The position numbers were made by a program, and so were the translations under genes. Positions 1-9,745 of a DNA stretch of 64,000 nucleotides are shown piece after piece. A model generated the notes under the pieces. It ran no database searches. It was not told where the DNA came from and saw nothing but the letters and a program-made list of their open reading frames with translations. Numbering within the stretch: position 1 is the stretch's first letter; each line of letters starts with the position of its first letter. Source of the stretch: Cruoricaptor ignavus (GTDB lineage: Bacteria; Bacteroidota; Bacteroidia; Flavobacteriales; Weeksellaceae); the NCBI RefSeq assembly GCF_900141665.1, contig NZ_FQYI01000001.1, positions 248,001-312,000 of the forward strand, given 5' to 3'.

Positions 1-58
1 TTTAAGAAATCTTTTCTCTGTCCACAAGACTTATTCATTTCGCTAATTCTTTTTCCCG

Positions 59-66
59 TATTTTTG
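59..66 (+). promoter_or_regulatory. Candidate -7 promoter element (TAnnTTTG)
   Basis: TATTTTTG matches the Bacteroidota -7 consensus TAnnTTTG and lies 24 bp before the NifU-family start codon. No good -33 TTTG is present at the usual spacing of 19 bp, so this is a motif match only. Confidence 0.4.
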
Positions 67-90
67 CATTTGTTTTTAGCAAAAAAATAA

Positions 91-969
91 ATGCGCGAAA
101 TTACCATAGAGCCTACGGCCAATCCTAAAGTGATGAAGTTCGTGGCGGATTATACCCTGATTCCTGGCGCTGTAGAGCTCGACAGAAATTCCGATGTTTC
201 CGAAATCCCTTTGGCGCAGGAACTGTTCAATTATCCTTTCGTGGATAAGATTTTCATCACCGCCAATTTCGTTGCCGTGGCAAAGCAGGACACGGTGGAA
301 TGGGATATGGTGCAGGCCAACCTGAAAAATGTGATTGAGGACGAGCTGCTTGCCAACCCGAGGATTTACCGGCAGAAGCCGCGCGAAATCTTCCCGATTT
401 ATGCCGAAATGACGCCCAATCCTAATGTGATGAAGTTCGTTTCGAACAAGCTGATTCTGGATGGTTTCGTGGAAGTGAAATCCAGGGAGGAATCTTTGCA
501 AGTTCCTTTGGCAAAAGGGATTTTGGATGAGTTTGATTTTGCGGAAGAAGTCTTCATCTCGGATAATTTCGTTGCCGTTACCAAAAACGATTCCGTGCAG
601 TGGAACGAAGTGATGGTGGCGGTGCGCAGCTTCATCGCGGATTATCTTCAGCAGGGAAAAACGGTATCCGAAAAATCGCCCACGAAGCACGAAAACCCTG
701 TGGAGCAACTGATTAACAGGGAATATACAGATGATGAGCAGCGGATTTCCGACATCCTTGCGGAGTATGTAGCGCCAGCTGTGGAGAATGACGGCGGGAA
801 AATCTCGCTGATTGAATACGATGCCGAAACTAAAACGGCGAAAATGCTTCTGCAGGGTGCCTGCAGCGGTTGCCCAAGTTCTACGGCTACACTAAAGGGC
901 GGCATCGAAAGTTTGCTGAAGCAATTCGTGCCGGAGCTTGTGGAAAGCGTGGAGGCGGTAAATGGATGA
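91..969 (+). CDS. NifU/Nfu-family iron-sulfur cluster scaffold protein
   Basis: A 292-residue cytoplasmic protein that should assemble or carry Fe-S clusters for transfer to apo-proteins. Two tandem Nfu N-terminal domains are visible (about residues 3-85 and 103-182), each with a near-identical opening (PTANPKVMKFV and MTPNPNVMKFV). A NifU C-terminal domain follows (about 212-288). Its cluster-binding CxxC is at Cys258/Cys261 in GACSGCPSS. The duplicated N-terminal domain is typical of Flavobacteriia, whereas many other bacteria have one copy. The ATG at 91 is the first in frame after the -7 motif. The next gene, ferrochelatase, is also iron-related and starts 120 bp later. Confidence 0.93.
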   Translation: MREITIEPTANPKVMKFVADYTLIPGAVELDRNSDVSEIPLAQELFNYPFVDKIFITANFVAVAKQDTVEWDMVQANLKNVIEDELLANPRIYRQKPREIFPIYAEMTPNPNVMKFVSNKLILDGFVEVKSREESLQVPLAKGILDEFDFAEEVFISDNFVAVTKNDSVQWNEVMVAVRSFIADYLQQGKTVSEKSPTKHENPVEQLINREYTDDEQRISDILAEYVAPAVENDGGKISLIEYDAETKTAKMLLQGACSGCPSSTATLKGGIESLLKQFVPELVESVEAVNG

Positions 970-1032
970 TAGTTTCAGGTTTAAAATTCAAATTTCAAAA
1001 TTTAATGCGCAACGCATACTTTGACTTCAGAC

Positions 1033-1095
1033 CTTAAACTTTGAACCCTGACCCCTGAACTTTAATTTTTGAACATTTAACTTTAAACTTTGAAC
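1033..1095. repeat. AT-rich direct repeats before hemH
   Basis: The motif TTAAACTTTGAAC occurs at 1034-1046 and again at 1083-1095, with weaker relatives (GAACTTTAA, TTTTTGAAC) between. The second copy overlaps the TTG start codon of ferrochelatase. Similar strings occur at 3092-3118 just upstream of metF. Confidence 0.55.
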
Positions 1096-2121
1096 AAAAA
1101 GGGCATACTTCTGGTAAATCTCGGCTCGCCGAAATCTACTTCCGTTCCGGATGTGAAGGAATATTTGGATGAATTTCTGATGGACGAAAAAGTCATCGAT
1201 TATCGGTGGTTTTTCCGTTCGCTTTTGGTGCGTGGCATCATCCTAAGAAAGCGCCCGAAAAAATCGGCGGAAGCCTACAAAACGGTGTGGACAGAGCAGG
1301 GTTCGCCGCTCATCATCATTACAGAACAAATCCGCGAGAAACTTCAGCAGCGCTTTGATGTTCCCGTAGAAATCGGGATGAGATATGCCGAGCCTTCCAT
1401 AGAAAATGGCATTCAAAAACTTGTAAGTCAGGGAGTTACGAACATTGTACTGTTTCCGCTTTATCCGCAGTATGCGATGAGCACTACGGAAACTGTGGTG
1501 GATAAGGCGGAGGAAGTGCGGAAGGAAAAATTTCCGGGCGTGCAGATTTCGTATGTGGAGCCGTTTTACGGCAGGGATATCTACATCGATTGCCTTGCGG
1601 AAAGCTTGCGCGAAAAATTACCGGAAGAGTTCGATGCGCTGCAGTTCTCGTATCACGGCGTTCCGGAACGGCATCTCTACAAAACGGACCCTACCAATAC
1701 CTGCAAAATTGGCGATTGCTGCCACGAAGAATCCAGGCCGTCGCACAAATTCTGCTACCGCCATCAGTGCTATAAAACTACGGAATTGGTGATTGAAAAA
1801 CTGGGCATTCCGAAGGAAAAAACGATAGTTTCATTCCAATCCAGATTGGGAAGGGACAAGTGGATTGAGCCTTATACCGATGAAACTTTGGAAAATCTTC
1901 CGAAGAAAGGCGTGAAAAATCTGGCGATTTGCTGCCCGGCCTTCGTTTCGGATTGTTTGGAAACTTTGGAAGAGATTTCCGAGGAAGGCAGGGAAACCTT
2001 CCTTCATTCCGGGGGTAAGGAATTTCACTATCTGCCCTGCCTGAACGATGAGGAGCGGTGGATAGATGTGATTGAAACACTCTGCCGCGAAAAATTGGAC
2101 GGTTTTTATCTGGTCGGCTAA
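1090..2121 (+). CDS. hemH: Ferrochelatase
   Basis: Inserts Fe2+ into protoporphyrin IX, the last step of protoheme synthesis. The 343-residue protein opens with the family signature KGILLVNLGSP and carries the catalytic-histidine motif SYHGVP (His189) and the C-terminal FQSRLGRDKWIEPYT segment with the conserved acidic residue. The start is TTG at 1090: an in-frame stop (TAA, 1084-1086) lies two codons upstream, and the conserved N-terminus begins directly after TTG, so no ATG can serve. Its stop codon overlaps the stop of the convergent metF gene (2118-2121). The upstream neighbour is an Fe-S scaffold gene. Confidence 0.95.
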   Translation: MNKKGILLVNLGSPKSTSVPDVKEYLDEFLMDEKVIDYRWFFRSLLVRGIILRKRPKKSAEAYKTVWTEQGSPLIIITEQIREKLQQRFDVPVEIGMRYAEPSIENGIQKLVSQGVTNIVLFPLYPQYAMSTTETVVDKAEEVRKEKFPGVQISYVEPFYGRDIYIDCLAESLREKLPEEFDALQFSYHGVPERHLYKTDPTNTCKIGDCCHEESRPSHKFCYRHQCYKTTELVIEKLGIPKEKTIVSFQSRLGRDKWIEPYTDETLENLPKKGVKNLAICCPAFVSDCLETLEEISEEGRETFLHSGGKEFHYLPCLNDEERWIDVIETLCREKLDGFYLVG

Positions 2122-3074
2122 AACACCTGCTCAGCAATTTTCGTGATATTGCTGCTCTTTCCCATTGAATAAAAATGCAGCACCGGCACGCCGAAATCCA
2201 GCAGCTCTCTGCATTGTGCCACCGCCCATTCTATCCCGATTTCCCGCACCGCAGCGTTGTCCTTCGCCGTATCCATCGCTTTTATCAAATCTTCTGGCAA
2301 ATCAATTTTAAAAGTCTTGGGCAAAATGGACAAATGGTTTTTCGTAGCCACGGGCTTTATGCCGGGGATTATCGGCACCGTGATCCCGATGTTTCGGGCG
2401 GCATCCACAAAAGCAAAATATTTCTGATTGTCAAAAAACATCTGCGTCACCACATAATCCGCGCCCTCGTCCACTTTCTGCTTCAGCTTTTCCAGGTCAT
2501 ATTTCATAGATGGCGATTCGATGTGCTTTTCCGGATAGCCCGCCACACCGATGCAGAATTTGGAATTTTCCCAAGCCCTGCCTTCATCCGTAAGAAATTT
2601 TCCGTGGCCTACATCATCTATCTGCCGCACAAGCTCGCCGGCATTGGCATTGCCGCCGTCTGTAGGCACAAAATGGCTTTCGCCTTTGCGTGCATCCCCA
2701 CGGAGCGCCATCACATTCTCGATGCCGAGGTACAGGCAATCCACGAGAAGATACTCTGTTTCTTCCCTTGTGAAGCCGCCGCAAAGCACATGCGGCACGG
2801 TATCCACACCGTATTTGTACATTATCGCGGCGCAGATTCCCAGCGTCCCGGGGCGCATTCTCGTTATGCGGCGTTCCATCAGGCCGCCGTGTTTTTCGAG
2901 GTAAACGAATTCTTCGCGCGAAGTGGTAACATCGATGAATGGCGGCTGAAACTCCATCAGCGGATCGATGTTGCGGTACAGGTCGTCTATGCTTTCGCCT
3001 TTTGTTGGCGGCACTACTTCCACAGAAAACAGCGTTTTGCCGTTGGCTTTTTTAATATGCTCAGTTATTTTCAT
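2118..3074 (-). CDS. metF: 5,10-methylenetetrahydrofolate reductase
   Basis: Reduces methylene-THF to 5-methyl-THF, the methyl donor used by the neighbouring methionine synthase. The 318-residue TIM-barrel protein shows FSVEVVPP near the N-terminus, the FAD/folate-region segments NVMALRGD and YVVTQMFFDN, and PIIPGIKP. I chose the ATG at 3074 (MKITEHIKK) because an in-frame upstream extension to 3146 would add 24 non-conserved residues from the metH-metF spacer. It is the third gene of a minus-strand unit metH(N)-metH(C)-metF, 44 bp after metH(C), and probably shares the upstream SAM-I riboswitch. Its 3' end overlaps that of hemH on the other strand. Confidence 0.95.
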   Translation of the reverse strand: MKITEHIKKANGKTLFSVEVVPPTKGESIDDLYRNIDPLMEFQPPFIDVTTSREEFVYLEKHGGLMERRITRMRPGTLGICAAIMYKYGVDTVPHVLCGGFTREETEYLLVDCLYLGIENVMALRGDARKGESHFVPTDGGNANAGELVRQIDDVGHGKFLTDEGRAWENSKFCIGVAGYPEKHIESPSMKYDLEKLKQKVDEGADYVVTQMFFDNQKYFAFVDAARNIGITVPIIPGIKPVATKNHLSILPKTFKIDLPEDLIKAMDTAKDNAAVREIGIEWAVAQCRELLDFGVPVLHFYSMGKSSNITKIAEQVF

Positions 3075-3118
3075 TTCATTAAGGCTTCCTCTAATCTTTG
3101 ATTTTTGAACTTTAAATG

Positions 3119-5806
3119 TTAATCCGCCAAGTTCGGTGCCAGCCATTTTGCCGCCAGCTCAGCATCCATATTTTTTCTTTGGGCATAATCTTCCAGCTGA
3201 TCTCTGCCGATTCTTCCCACGCCAAAGTATTTGGCTTCCGGATTGCCGAAATAATAGCCGGAAACTGCGGCAGTAGGATACATCGCCATACTTTCCGTGA
3301 GGTGTACGCCGATTTTTTCCTCCACATTCAGCAGCGAAAAAATGCTGAGTTTTTCCAGATGGTCCGGGCAGGCAGGATACCCGGGCGCAGGCCGGATGCC
3401 CTTGTATTTTTCGGAAATTAAATCTTCGTTTTCCAGATTTTCGTTTTCGGAATACGCCCAGATTTTCGTGCGGATTTCCCTGTGAAGAAATTCCGCGAAA
3501 GCTTCTGCCAAACGGTCTGCCAAAGCCTTCACCATTATGGCGTTGTAATCATCGTTTTCCTGCTCAAATTTTTTTGCTAATTCTTCCGCGCCGAACCCTG
3601 CACAAACGCAGAAGGCACCTATGTAATCCTGCCTTCCGGAACTTTCCGGCGCAATGAAATCGGAAAGCGCCAGGTAGCTTTTCCCTTCGGAACGCTCGGC
3701 CTGCTGACGAAGCGTGCGGAAAATTGTCTGCGTGTTTCCGCCCAAATCTCTCACCAGAATATCATCCCGATCATTGGAGTTGGCAGGGAAAATGCCGTAC
3801 ACAGCCTTTGCCGTCAGAAGTTTTTGGCTAATGATTTCGCCGAGCATTTTTTGAGCATCCGCGAAGAGTTTCGTGGCTTCTTCCCCCACGATTTCATCTT
3901 CCAGAATCTGCGGAAATTTCCCGAAAAGCTGCCAGCTTCTGAAGAAAGGCGTCCAGTCGATAAACTCCACCAAATCCCCAAGGTTCTGATTTTCAATTGT
4001 TTGTACGCCTAATTGCTTCGGCTCAGAAATCTCGGCATTTTCCCAATCGATTTGGAATTTATTTTCGCGCGCCTTTTCTATCGAAACATATTTTTTCTCC
4101 ACCTGACGGTTCAGGAAATTTTCCCTGAACTCAGCGTACTCCTTTTTCAGCTCCGCAACGAATTGCCCACTGTTCTCACCAAGAAGCGCCGTGACAACGC
4201 CCACAGAGCGCGAAGCATCAGCTACATGCACCACGGCATTTTTATAGCTTGGGTCTATTTTCACGGCGGTGTGCGCCTTGGAAGTCGTGGCACCGCCTAT
4301 CATCAGCGGAAAATTCAGGTTCTGCCGTTCCAGTTCGCTCGCTACGAAAACCATTTCATCAAGGCTCGGTGTGATGAGCCCGCTCAGCCCGATGATGTCC
4401 ACCTTTTCCCGCACTGCCGTTTCCAGAATTTTTTCCGCAGGTACCATTACGCCCAGATCCACGATTTCGTAATTGTTGCAGCCCAGCACCACGCTCACTA
4501 TGTTTTTCCCAATATCGTGAACATCGCCTTTCACTGTAGCCATCAAAATTTTCCCGTTTGATTTTTCGTCCGCGCTTTTTTCTGCTTCGATGAATGGCTG
4601 CAGGTATGCCACGGCTTTCTTCATCACCCTTGCCGATTTTACAACCTGCGGTAGAAACATCTTTCCGCTGCCGAATAAATCGCCTACGACGCTCATACCC
4701 GTCATTAGCTGATTTTCAATCACTTCCAGAGGTCGCGCAGAATTTTGGCGGGCTTCTTCCACATCTTCTTCGATGAATTTATCGATACCCTTCACCAAAG
4801 CGTAAGTAATTCTTTCCTGAAGATTTTCCCTTCGCCATTGCAAATCTTCCGTGGTGGTTTTCTTCGCGGATTTGTTTTTTTCGGAATAATCCAGCAGTCT
4901 TTCCGTAGCATCCGCCCTCCTATCCAGAATTACATCTTCCACCAGCGCCAGCAAATCGGGCGGAATTTCGTCGTACACTTCCAGCATTGCAGGGTTTACG
5001 ATTCCCATATTCATCCCTGCCTTTATCGCGTGGAACAGGAAAACCGAGTGCATCGCTTCGCGGACTCTGTCGTTTCCGCGGAACGAAAAAGATACATTGG
5101 AAACGCCGCCGGAAACCGAGACATACGGCAGATTTTCGCGCACCCATTTTGTAGCTTCGATGAAGTCCAGCGCATTCCTCCGGTGCTCCTCCATCCCCGT
5201 TGCCACAGGGAAAATGTTCAAATCGAAGATGATGTCCTGAGGCGGAAAATTTACTTTCTCGGTGAGGATTTCGTAAGACTTTTTCGCGATCTCGATGCGC
5301 CTTTCAAGGTTGTCCGCCTGACCTATCTCATCGAAAGCCATCACGATTAATGCCGCGCCATAGCGTTTCACGAGCTTTGCCTGGCGGATGAATTCTGCTT
5401 CGCCGCCTTTCAGCGAGATGGAATTTACCACCGCTTTTCCCTGGACCACTTTCAGCCCGGCTTCGATGATTTCCCATTTTGAAGAATCTATCATTATCGG
5501 GATTCTCGCAATGTCCGGCTCCGCGGCTACCAGGTTCAGGAATTTTACCATACAGTATTGGCCGTCCAGCATTCCGTCGTCAAAATTCACATCCAGAATC
5601 TGGGCACCGTTTTCTACCTGATGCCGCGCGATTTCCAGCGCTTCTGCAAAATTTTCTTCCTTGATGAGCCGCAGGAATTTTTTAGAGCCTGCCACATTTG
5701 TTCTTTCCCCTACATTGATGAAGTTGGATTCTGGCGTGATGATGAGTGGTTCCAGCCCGGAAAGCTTCATCGGGCGGAAGTCTGTTCTGTAATTATATTC
5801 TGCCAT
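3119..5806 (-). CDS. metH: Cobalamin-dependent methionine synthase, folate/B12/SAM-binding half
   Basis: This 895-residue protein equals the C-terminal two-thirds of MetH. In order it has the pterin (methyl-THF) binding barrel (about residues 12-275, starting [21 protein letters not shown]), the cobalamin cap and B12-binding module with the cobalt-ligand motif DVHDIGKNI (near residue 430), and the SAM-dependent reactivation domain (about 590-890, with [12 protein letters not shown] near residue 807). It lacks the homocysteine/zinc domain, which is supplied by the next gene upstream, 7 bp away (5814-6830). Both halves look intact, so this is a genuine two-subunit MetH, known in Bacteroidota, and not a broken gene. 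Confidence 0.96.
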   Translation of the reverse strand: MAEYNYRTDFRPMKLSGLEPLIITPESNFINVGERTNVAGSKKFLRLIKEENFAEALEIARHQVENGAQILDVNFDDGMLDGQYCMVKFLNLVAAEPDIARIPIMIDSSKWEIIEAGLKVVQGKAVVNSISLKGGEAEFIRQAKLVKRYGAALIVMAFDEIGQADNLERRIEIAKKSYEILTEKVNFPPQDIIFDLNIFPVATGMEEHRRNALDFIEATKWVRENLPYVSVSGGVSNVSFSFRGNDRVREAMHSVFLFHAIKAGMNMGIVNPAMLEVYDEIPPDLLALVEDVILDRRADATERLLDYSEKNKSAKKTTTEDLQWRRENLQERITYALVKGIDKFIEEDVEEARQNSARPLEVIENQLMTGMSVVGDLFGSGKMFLPQVVKSARVMKKAVAYLQPFIEAEKSADEKSNGKILMATVKGDVHDIGKNIVSVVLGCNNYEIVDLGVMVPAEKILETAVREKVDIIGLSGLITPSLDEMVFVASELERQNLNFPLMIGGATTSKAHTAVKIDPSYKNAVVHVADASRSVGVVTALLGENSGQFVAELKKEYAEFRENFLNRQVEKKYVSIEKARENKFQIDWENAEISEPKQLGVQTIENQNLGDLVEFIDWTPFFRSWQLFGKFPQILEDEIVGEEATKLFADAQKMLGEIISQKLLTAKAVYGIFPANSNDRDDILVRDLGGNTQTIFRTLRQQAERSEGKSYLALSDFIAPESSGRQDYIGAFCVCAGFGAEELAKKFEQENDDYNAIMVKALADRLAEAFAEFLHREIRTKIWAYSENENLENEDLISEKYKGIRPAPGYPACPDHLEKLSIFSLLNVEEKIGVHLTESMAMYPTAAVSGYYFGNPEAKYFGVGRIGRDQLEDYAQRKNMDAELAAKWLAPNLAD

Positions 5807-5813
5807 TTTTGGA

Positions 5814-6830
5814 CTAGCTCAAAATTGTTTGCGGAATTTTTCTCGGTTCAAAATCTTTCACTACATCGGCAATCGCAGCGATGTGAGCAGGCGTAGTACC
5901 GCAGCATCCGCCCACAATATTCACGATGCCGCGCTCCGCATAGTCCTTCACCTGCATTGCCATAGCCTCCGGCGATTCATCGTAGCCGCCGAAAGCATTG
6001 GGCAGGCCCGCGTTTGGATAGGCGGAAATGTAATAACCCGACTGATTGGCGAGGGTTTCCAGATAAGGCGTGAGCTGCTTTGCGCCCAGTGCACAATTGA
6101 AACCGACGCTCAGCAAATCGTGGTGCGAAACGGAAATAAGGAAGGCTTCAGCGGTTTGTCCGCTAAGCGTTCTGCCGGAAGAATCTGTGATGGTACCGGA
6201 AACCATTACAGGAATTTTCGCACCGCTTTCTTCCTGGATTTCATCTATGGCGAAAAGCGCAGCCTTGGCATTCAGCGTATCAAAAATGGTTTCCACCAGA
6301 AGAATATCGGCGCCGCCCTCCATCAAAGCCTTGGCTTGCTGCTTGTAGGCTTCGCGAAGCTCATCGAAGGTAATGGCGCGGAAGCCGGGGTCGTTCACAT
6401 CAGGGCTAAGGCTCGCCGTCTTGTTCGTAGGGCCTATGGAGCCTGCCACGAACCGGGGCTTCGCAGGATTTTTATCGTTGAATTCTTCGCAAACTTCGCG
6501 GGCGATTTTTGCAGATTGGAAATTCATTTCCTGAACGAAATCTTCCATCCCATAATCTGCCATTGCTATGGTGGTGGCGCTGAATGTGTTGGTCTCGATG
6601 ATGTCCGCGCCTGCTTCCAAATATTCTCTGTGGATTGCCGCGATAATTTCCGGCCGGGTAAGAGAGAGCAGATCATTATTGCCCTTCAAAGGCTTTTCCC
6701 AATCTTGGAAGCGTGCGGAGCGGTAATCGTCTTCATCCAGCTTGTAGCGCTGGATCATCGTTCCCATAGCACCGTCCAGAATCAGGATTCTTTCACCAAG
6801 AGAGCGGTAGAGTTCGGCTTTACGGTTCAT
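5814..6830 (-). CDS. metH: Methionine synthase, homocysteine S-methyltransferase half
   Basis: The N-terminal, zinc-containing homocysteine-binding barrel of MetH as a separate protein of 338 residues. Motifs include [11 protein letters not shown] at the N-terminus and the three zinc cysteines: one in GFNCALGA (near residue 244) and the pair in VGGCCGTTP (near residue 306). I prefer the ATG at 6830 ([11 protein letters not shown]); an in-frame ATG at 6851 would add seven residues. It is the first gene of the metH-metF unit and lies directly downstream of a SAM-I riboswitch, so transcription or translation should fall when SAM is plentiful. Confidence 0.95.
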   Translation of the reverse strand: MNRKAELYRSLGERILILDGAMGTMIQRYKLDEDDYRSARFQDWEKPLKGNNDLLSLTRPEIIAAIHREYLEAGADIIETNTFSATTIAMADYGMEDFVQEMNFQSAKIAREVCEEFNDKNPAKPRFVAGSIGPTNKTASLSPDVNDPGFRAITFDELREAYKQQAKALMEGGADILLVETIFDTLNAKAALFAIDEIQEESGAKIPVMVSGTITDSSGRTLSGQTAEAFLISVSHHDLLSVGFNCALGAKQLTPYLETLANQSGYYISAYPNAGLPNAFGGYDESPEAMAMQVKDYAERGIVNIVGGCCGTTPAHIAAIADVVKDFEPRKIPQTILS

Positions 6831-6893
6831 TTCAAACAAACATTTAATCATTGAAATTCGCCGGAAAAAGCCCAGAGGAAAACTGCGTTCTCG

Positions 6894-6993
6894 GTTATCT
6901 TTCCTAAAATTTTTAGGTAGAATTTAGCACCTTCTCAATCCTGAGGGTTGCTAAGGCTTCGCAGGGTCTATTCCCTCAGCCTTTCCTGATAAC
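6894..6993 (-). promoter_or_regulatory. SAM-I (S-box) riboswitch
   Basis: Read on the minus strand, the segment begins GTTATC and ends GATAAC, which pair as P1. Between them the S-box consensus is followed in order: GGAAAGGCTGAGGGA, ACCCTGCGAAGCC, TTAGCAACCCTC, AGGTGCTAAATTCTACC, then GAAAGATAAC. The GAGGGA, CAACC and GGTGCTAA blocks are hallmark S-box bases. It sits about 65 bp before the metH start. I do not see a strong terminator hairpin with a U-run downstream, so control might act on translation or through a weak hairpin. Confidence 0.93.
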
Positions 6994-7010
6994 TTCAATG
7001 TTGTGAGCTG

Positions 7011-7018
7011 CAAATATA
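7011..7018 (-). promoter_or_regulatory. Candidate -7 promoter for the riboswitch-metH unit
   Basis: On the minus strand TATATTTG matches TAnnTTTG and lies 17 bp before the P1 helix of the SAM-I riboswitch, the right place for transcription to start just ahead of the aptamer. The -33 element is weak. Confidence 0.5.
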
Positions 7019-7096
7019 GTTTTTTTCGGTATAAAATTCATTTGCATAAAAATTTTGAAAAAACTTTATCTTCGTAAAAATAATTGAGCCAAGAAT

Positions 7097-9715
7097 ATGA
7101 TTGCAGAACGGCAAAGATTGCAGGATGATGCGTGGAAAACCTGGGGGCCTTATGTGAGCAACAGACAGTGGGGAAATGTGCGCGAAGACTACAGCGCCGA
7201 TGGAAATGCCTGGGATTTCACCGGGCATAATACCGCGAAAAGCTACACCTACCGATGGGCGGAGGAAGGCATTGCAGGGATTTCTGATAACAAGCAGCGG
7301 CTTTGCTTTGCCTTCAGCTTCTGGAATAAAAATGATGAGATGCTGAAGGAGCGCTTCTTCGGGCTAAGCAACCATCAGGGGAACCACGGCGAAGATTTGA
7401 AGGAAATTTACTACTATCTGGACAGTTCGCCCACGCATTCTTATATGAAGATGCTCTACAAGTACCCCATCGGTGCCTTCCCTTATGAGAAGCTTGTTCA
7501 GGAGAATTTGTCGCGGAGCAGAAACGACCCGGAATTTGAAATTATCGACACGGGAATTTTCGACAATGATGAATATTTCGACCTGGAAATCGAGTATTGC
7601 AAGGTGGACCCGGAAGACATCTTCATCCGCCTTACCGTGCACAACCGCAGCGAAAGGGATGCACCGCTGGTAATACTGCCAACAATCTGGTACCGCAACA
7701 ATTGGAGGTGGGGCTACAATTCTTACAAGCCGAATTTTTTCGAGAAAGAGCGCGGCATCATCGGAATTGAGCATAATGATATGGCAGTGCGAAATTTCTA
7801 CTCTAGATGCCGCGGTGCAGAGAGCCTTTTCTGCGAGAACGAAACCAACCCAGAAGCCATATACGGCGAACCAAGACAGGAAGGATTTTTCTACAAAGAC
7901 GGCATTAATAACCACATTCTCTTCGGTGATGATTCCGTAAACCCTGAAAAATTCGGGACGAAGGCTTGCTTTGCAATCCAGCAAATGATAAATGCCGGGA
8001 GCTCTGAAACCTTCGATTTCAGGATTAGCCCGCACGATATTTTCCCGGATGCCTTCTACGATTTCGATGAAATTTTCGAGCAGAGAAAAAACGAGTGCCA
8101 GGAATTTTACGCGGAAATTCAGCAGGATATAGAAAGCGATGATGAGCGGAATGTGCAGCGGCAGGCTTTCGCAGGCTTGCTCTGGAACAAGCAGTTTTAC
8201 CATTACAAAGTTTCCAAATGGCTGAAGGGCGACCCAAATTTTGCAATTGAGCGGGATTTTGAAAGCTTCGTGCGGAATAAGGACTGGGAGCACCTTCACA
8301 ACAAAGACATCATTTCGATGCCAGATAAATGGGAATATCCGTGGTATGCCACTTGGGATTTGGCGTTTCACTGCGTGCCTTTTGCCTTGATTGATGGCAA
8401 TTTTGCCAAAGAACAGCTGAGACTGCTGACGAAGGAATGGTATATGCGGCCGAACGGACAGATGCCGGCCTACGAATGGAACCTGAGCGATGTGAATCCG
8501 CCAGTTCACGCCTGGGCAACCTTTCGCGTTTTCAAAATTGATGCGAAGCTTTCCGGAAAGCCAGATTACTTCTTCCTGGAAGCCGTTTTCCAAAAACTTC
8601 TGCTGAACTTCACCTGGTGGGTAAACCGCAAAGATAAGCGCGGGGAAAATATTTTCGGCGGCGGATTTTTAGGACTGGACAACATAGGTGCCTTCGACAG
8701 AAATATGGAACTGCCCGACGGACAGCACCTGGAGCAAGCCGACGGCACAAGCTGGATGGCGATGTTCGCACTGAATATGATGCGCATCGCAATGGAGCTC
8801 TCGCTGTACAACCCGGTGTATGAAGATATGGCGATAAAATTCTTCGAGCATTTCCTCTACATCGCTCAGGCAATGAACAAATTGGGCGATAAAGACGGAC
8901 TATGGAACGAGGACGACGGCTTCTTCTACGACCTTATTCAGCTGGAAAACGGCGACGCCATTTCGCTGAAACTGCGGAGTATGGTAGGCCTCATCCCGAT
9001 GTTTGCCGTGGAAGTCATCAGCCACGAAATGCTGGAGAAACTTCCGAACTTTAAAACAAGGATGGACTGGGTGCTACGCAATAAGCCAGAACTTGCGGAG
9101 CTGGTATCCAACTGGCAGGTTGAGGGCCAAGGGAAGAAGCACCTTATCAGCATCCTTCGGCAAAAAAGGCTGAAAAAAATTCTAGAGAGAATGTGCGACC
9201 CGGATGAATTCCTCAGCGAATATGGCATCCGCTCAATGTCCAAATGCTACGAGCAGAACCCGTTTGTTTTCGCGGCGCACGATACGCAATATGTGGTACG
9301 CTACACCGCGGCAGAAAGCGACAGCAGTATGTTCGGCGGCAATAGCAACTGGCGTGGCCCCATTTGGTTTCCGCTGAATTTCCTGGTGGTGGAAAGCCTG
9401 CAGCGTTTCCACTATTATTTTGGCGACAGGCTAAAAGTGGAGCATCCAAAGGGAAGCGGCGCAATGCTGAGCCTGGATGAAGTGGCAAACGATGTGAGCG
9501 AGCGCCTGCAAAGCATTTTCAAGAAGAATGAAAACGGCGAAAGACCTTTCAACGGCGGCAATGCCAAGTTCAATCACGATGCGTATTTCCGAGAAAATAT
9601 TTTCTTCTACGAATATTTCGATGGAGATACAGGGCGTGGCCTCGGCGCTTCACACCAGTGCGGATGGACAGCCACCGTAGCGAAGCTTATTCAGCCAAGG
9701 CTTGGCGAGAGCTAA
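7097..9715 (+). CDS. GH63-like (MGH1-type) glucosidase
   Basis: An 872-residue protein of the bacterial glycoside hydrolase 63 / mannosyl-oligosaccharide-glucosidase-like group, with an (alpha/alpha)6-barrel catalytic domain in the C-terminal two-thirds. Recognisable blocks are WGPYVSNRQWGNVREDYS near the N-terminus, PDKWEYPWYATWDLAFH (the family's acidic catalytic region), GQMPAYEWNLSDVNPPVHAW, and the C-terminal SNWRGPIWFPLNF. No signal peptide is visible, so it is probably cytoplasmic; related bacterial enzymes act on alpha-glucosidic linkages, but the substrate cannot be read from the sequence. It stands alone, divergent from metH and convergent with the OsmC gene. Confidence 0.85.
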   Translation: MIAERQRLQDDAWKTWGPYVSNRQWGNVREDYSADGNAWDFTGHNTAKSYTYRWAEEGIAGISDNKQRLCFAFSFWNKNDEMLKERFFGLSNHQGNHGEDLKEIYYYLDSSPTHSYMKMLYKYPIGAFPYEKLVQENLSRSRNDPEFEIIDTGIFDNDEYFDLEIEYCKVDPEDIFIRLTVHNRSERDAPLVILPTIWYRNNWRWGYNSYKPNFFEKERGIIGIEHNDMAVRNFYSRCRGAESLFCENETNPEAIYGEPRQEGFFYKDGINNHILFGDDSVNPEKFGTKACFAIQQMINAGSSETFDFRISPHDIFPDAFYDFDEIFEQRKNECQEFYAEIQQDIESDDERNVQRQAFAGLLWNKQFYHYKVSKWLKGDPNFAIERDFESFVRNKDWEHLHNKDIISMPDKWEYPWYATWDLAFHCVPFALIDGNFAKEQLRLLTKEWYMRPNGQMPAYEWNLSDVNPPVHAWATFRVFKIDAKLSGKPDYFFLEAVFQKLLLNFTWWVNRKDKRGENIFGGGFLGLDNIGAFDRNMELPDGQHLEQADGTSWMAMFALNMMRIAMELSLYNPVYEDMAIKFFEHFLYIAQAMNKLGDKDGLWNEDDGFFYDLIQLENGDAISLKLRSMVGLIPMFAVEVISHEMLEKLPNFKTRMDWVLRNKPELAELVSNWQVEGQGKKHLISILRQKRLKKILERMCDPDEFLSEYGIRSMSKCYEQNPFVFAAHDTQYVVRYTAAESDSSMFGGNSNWRGPIWFPLNFLVVESLQRFHYYFGDRLKVEHPKGSGAMLSLDEVANDVSERLQSIFKKNENGERPFNGGNAKFNHDAYFRENIFFYEYFDGDTGRGLGASHQCGWTATVAKLIQPRLGES

Positions 9716-9745
9716 GAGCCAAGGCAAAATTAAAATGGCAAAAGT

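Noticed and set aside
2175-3101. Long plus-strand open frame antisense to metF
   Set aside because: It mirrors a well-supported gene, has a composition unlike real proteins (His/Arg/Phe-rich) and shows no domain. The same applies to the long antisense frames at 5829-6854, 7364-8593, 20381-21511 and 32457-33512.
6841-6893. Intrinsic terminator in the metH leader as the riboswitch expression platform
   Set aside because: I could not build a convincing stem plus T-run from this segment; only weak pairings such as CAG/CTG are present.
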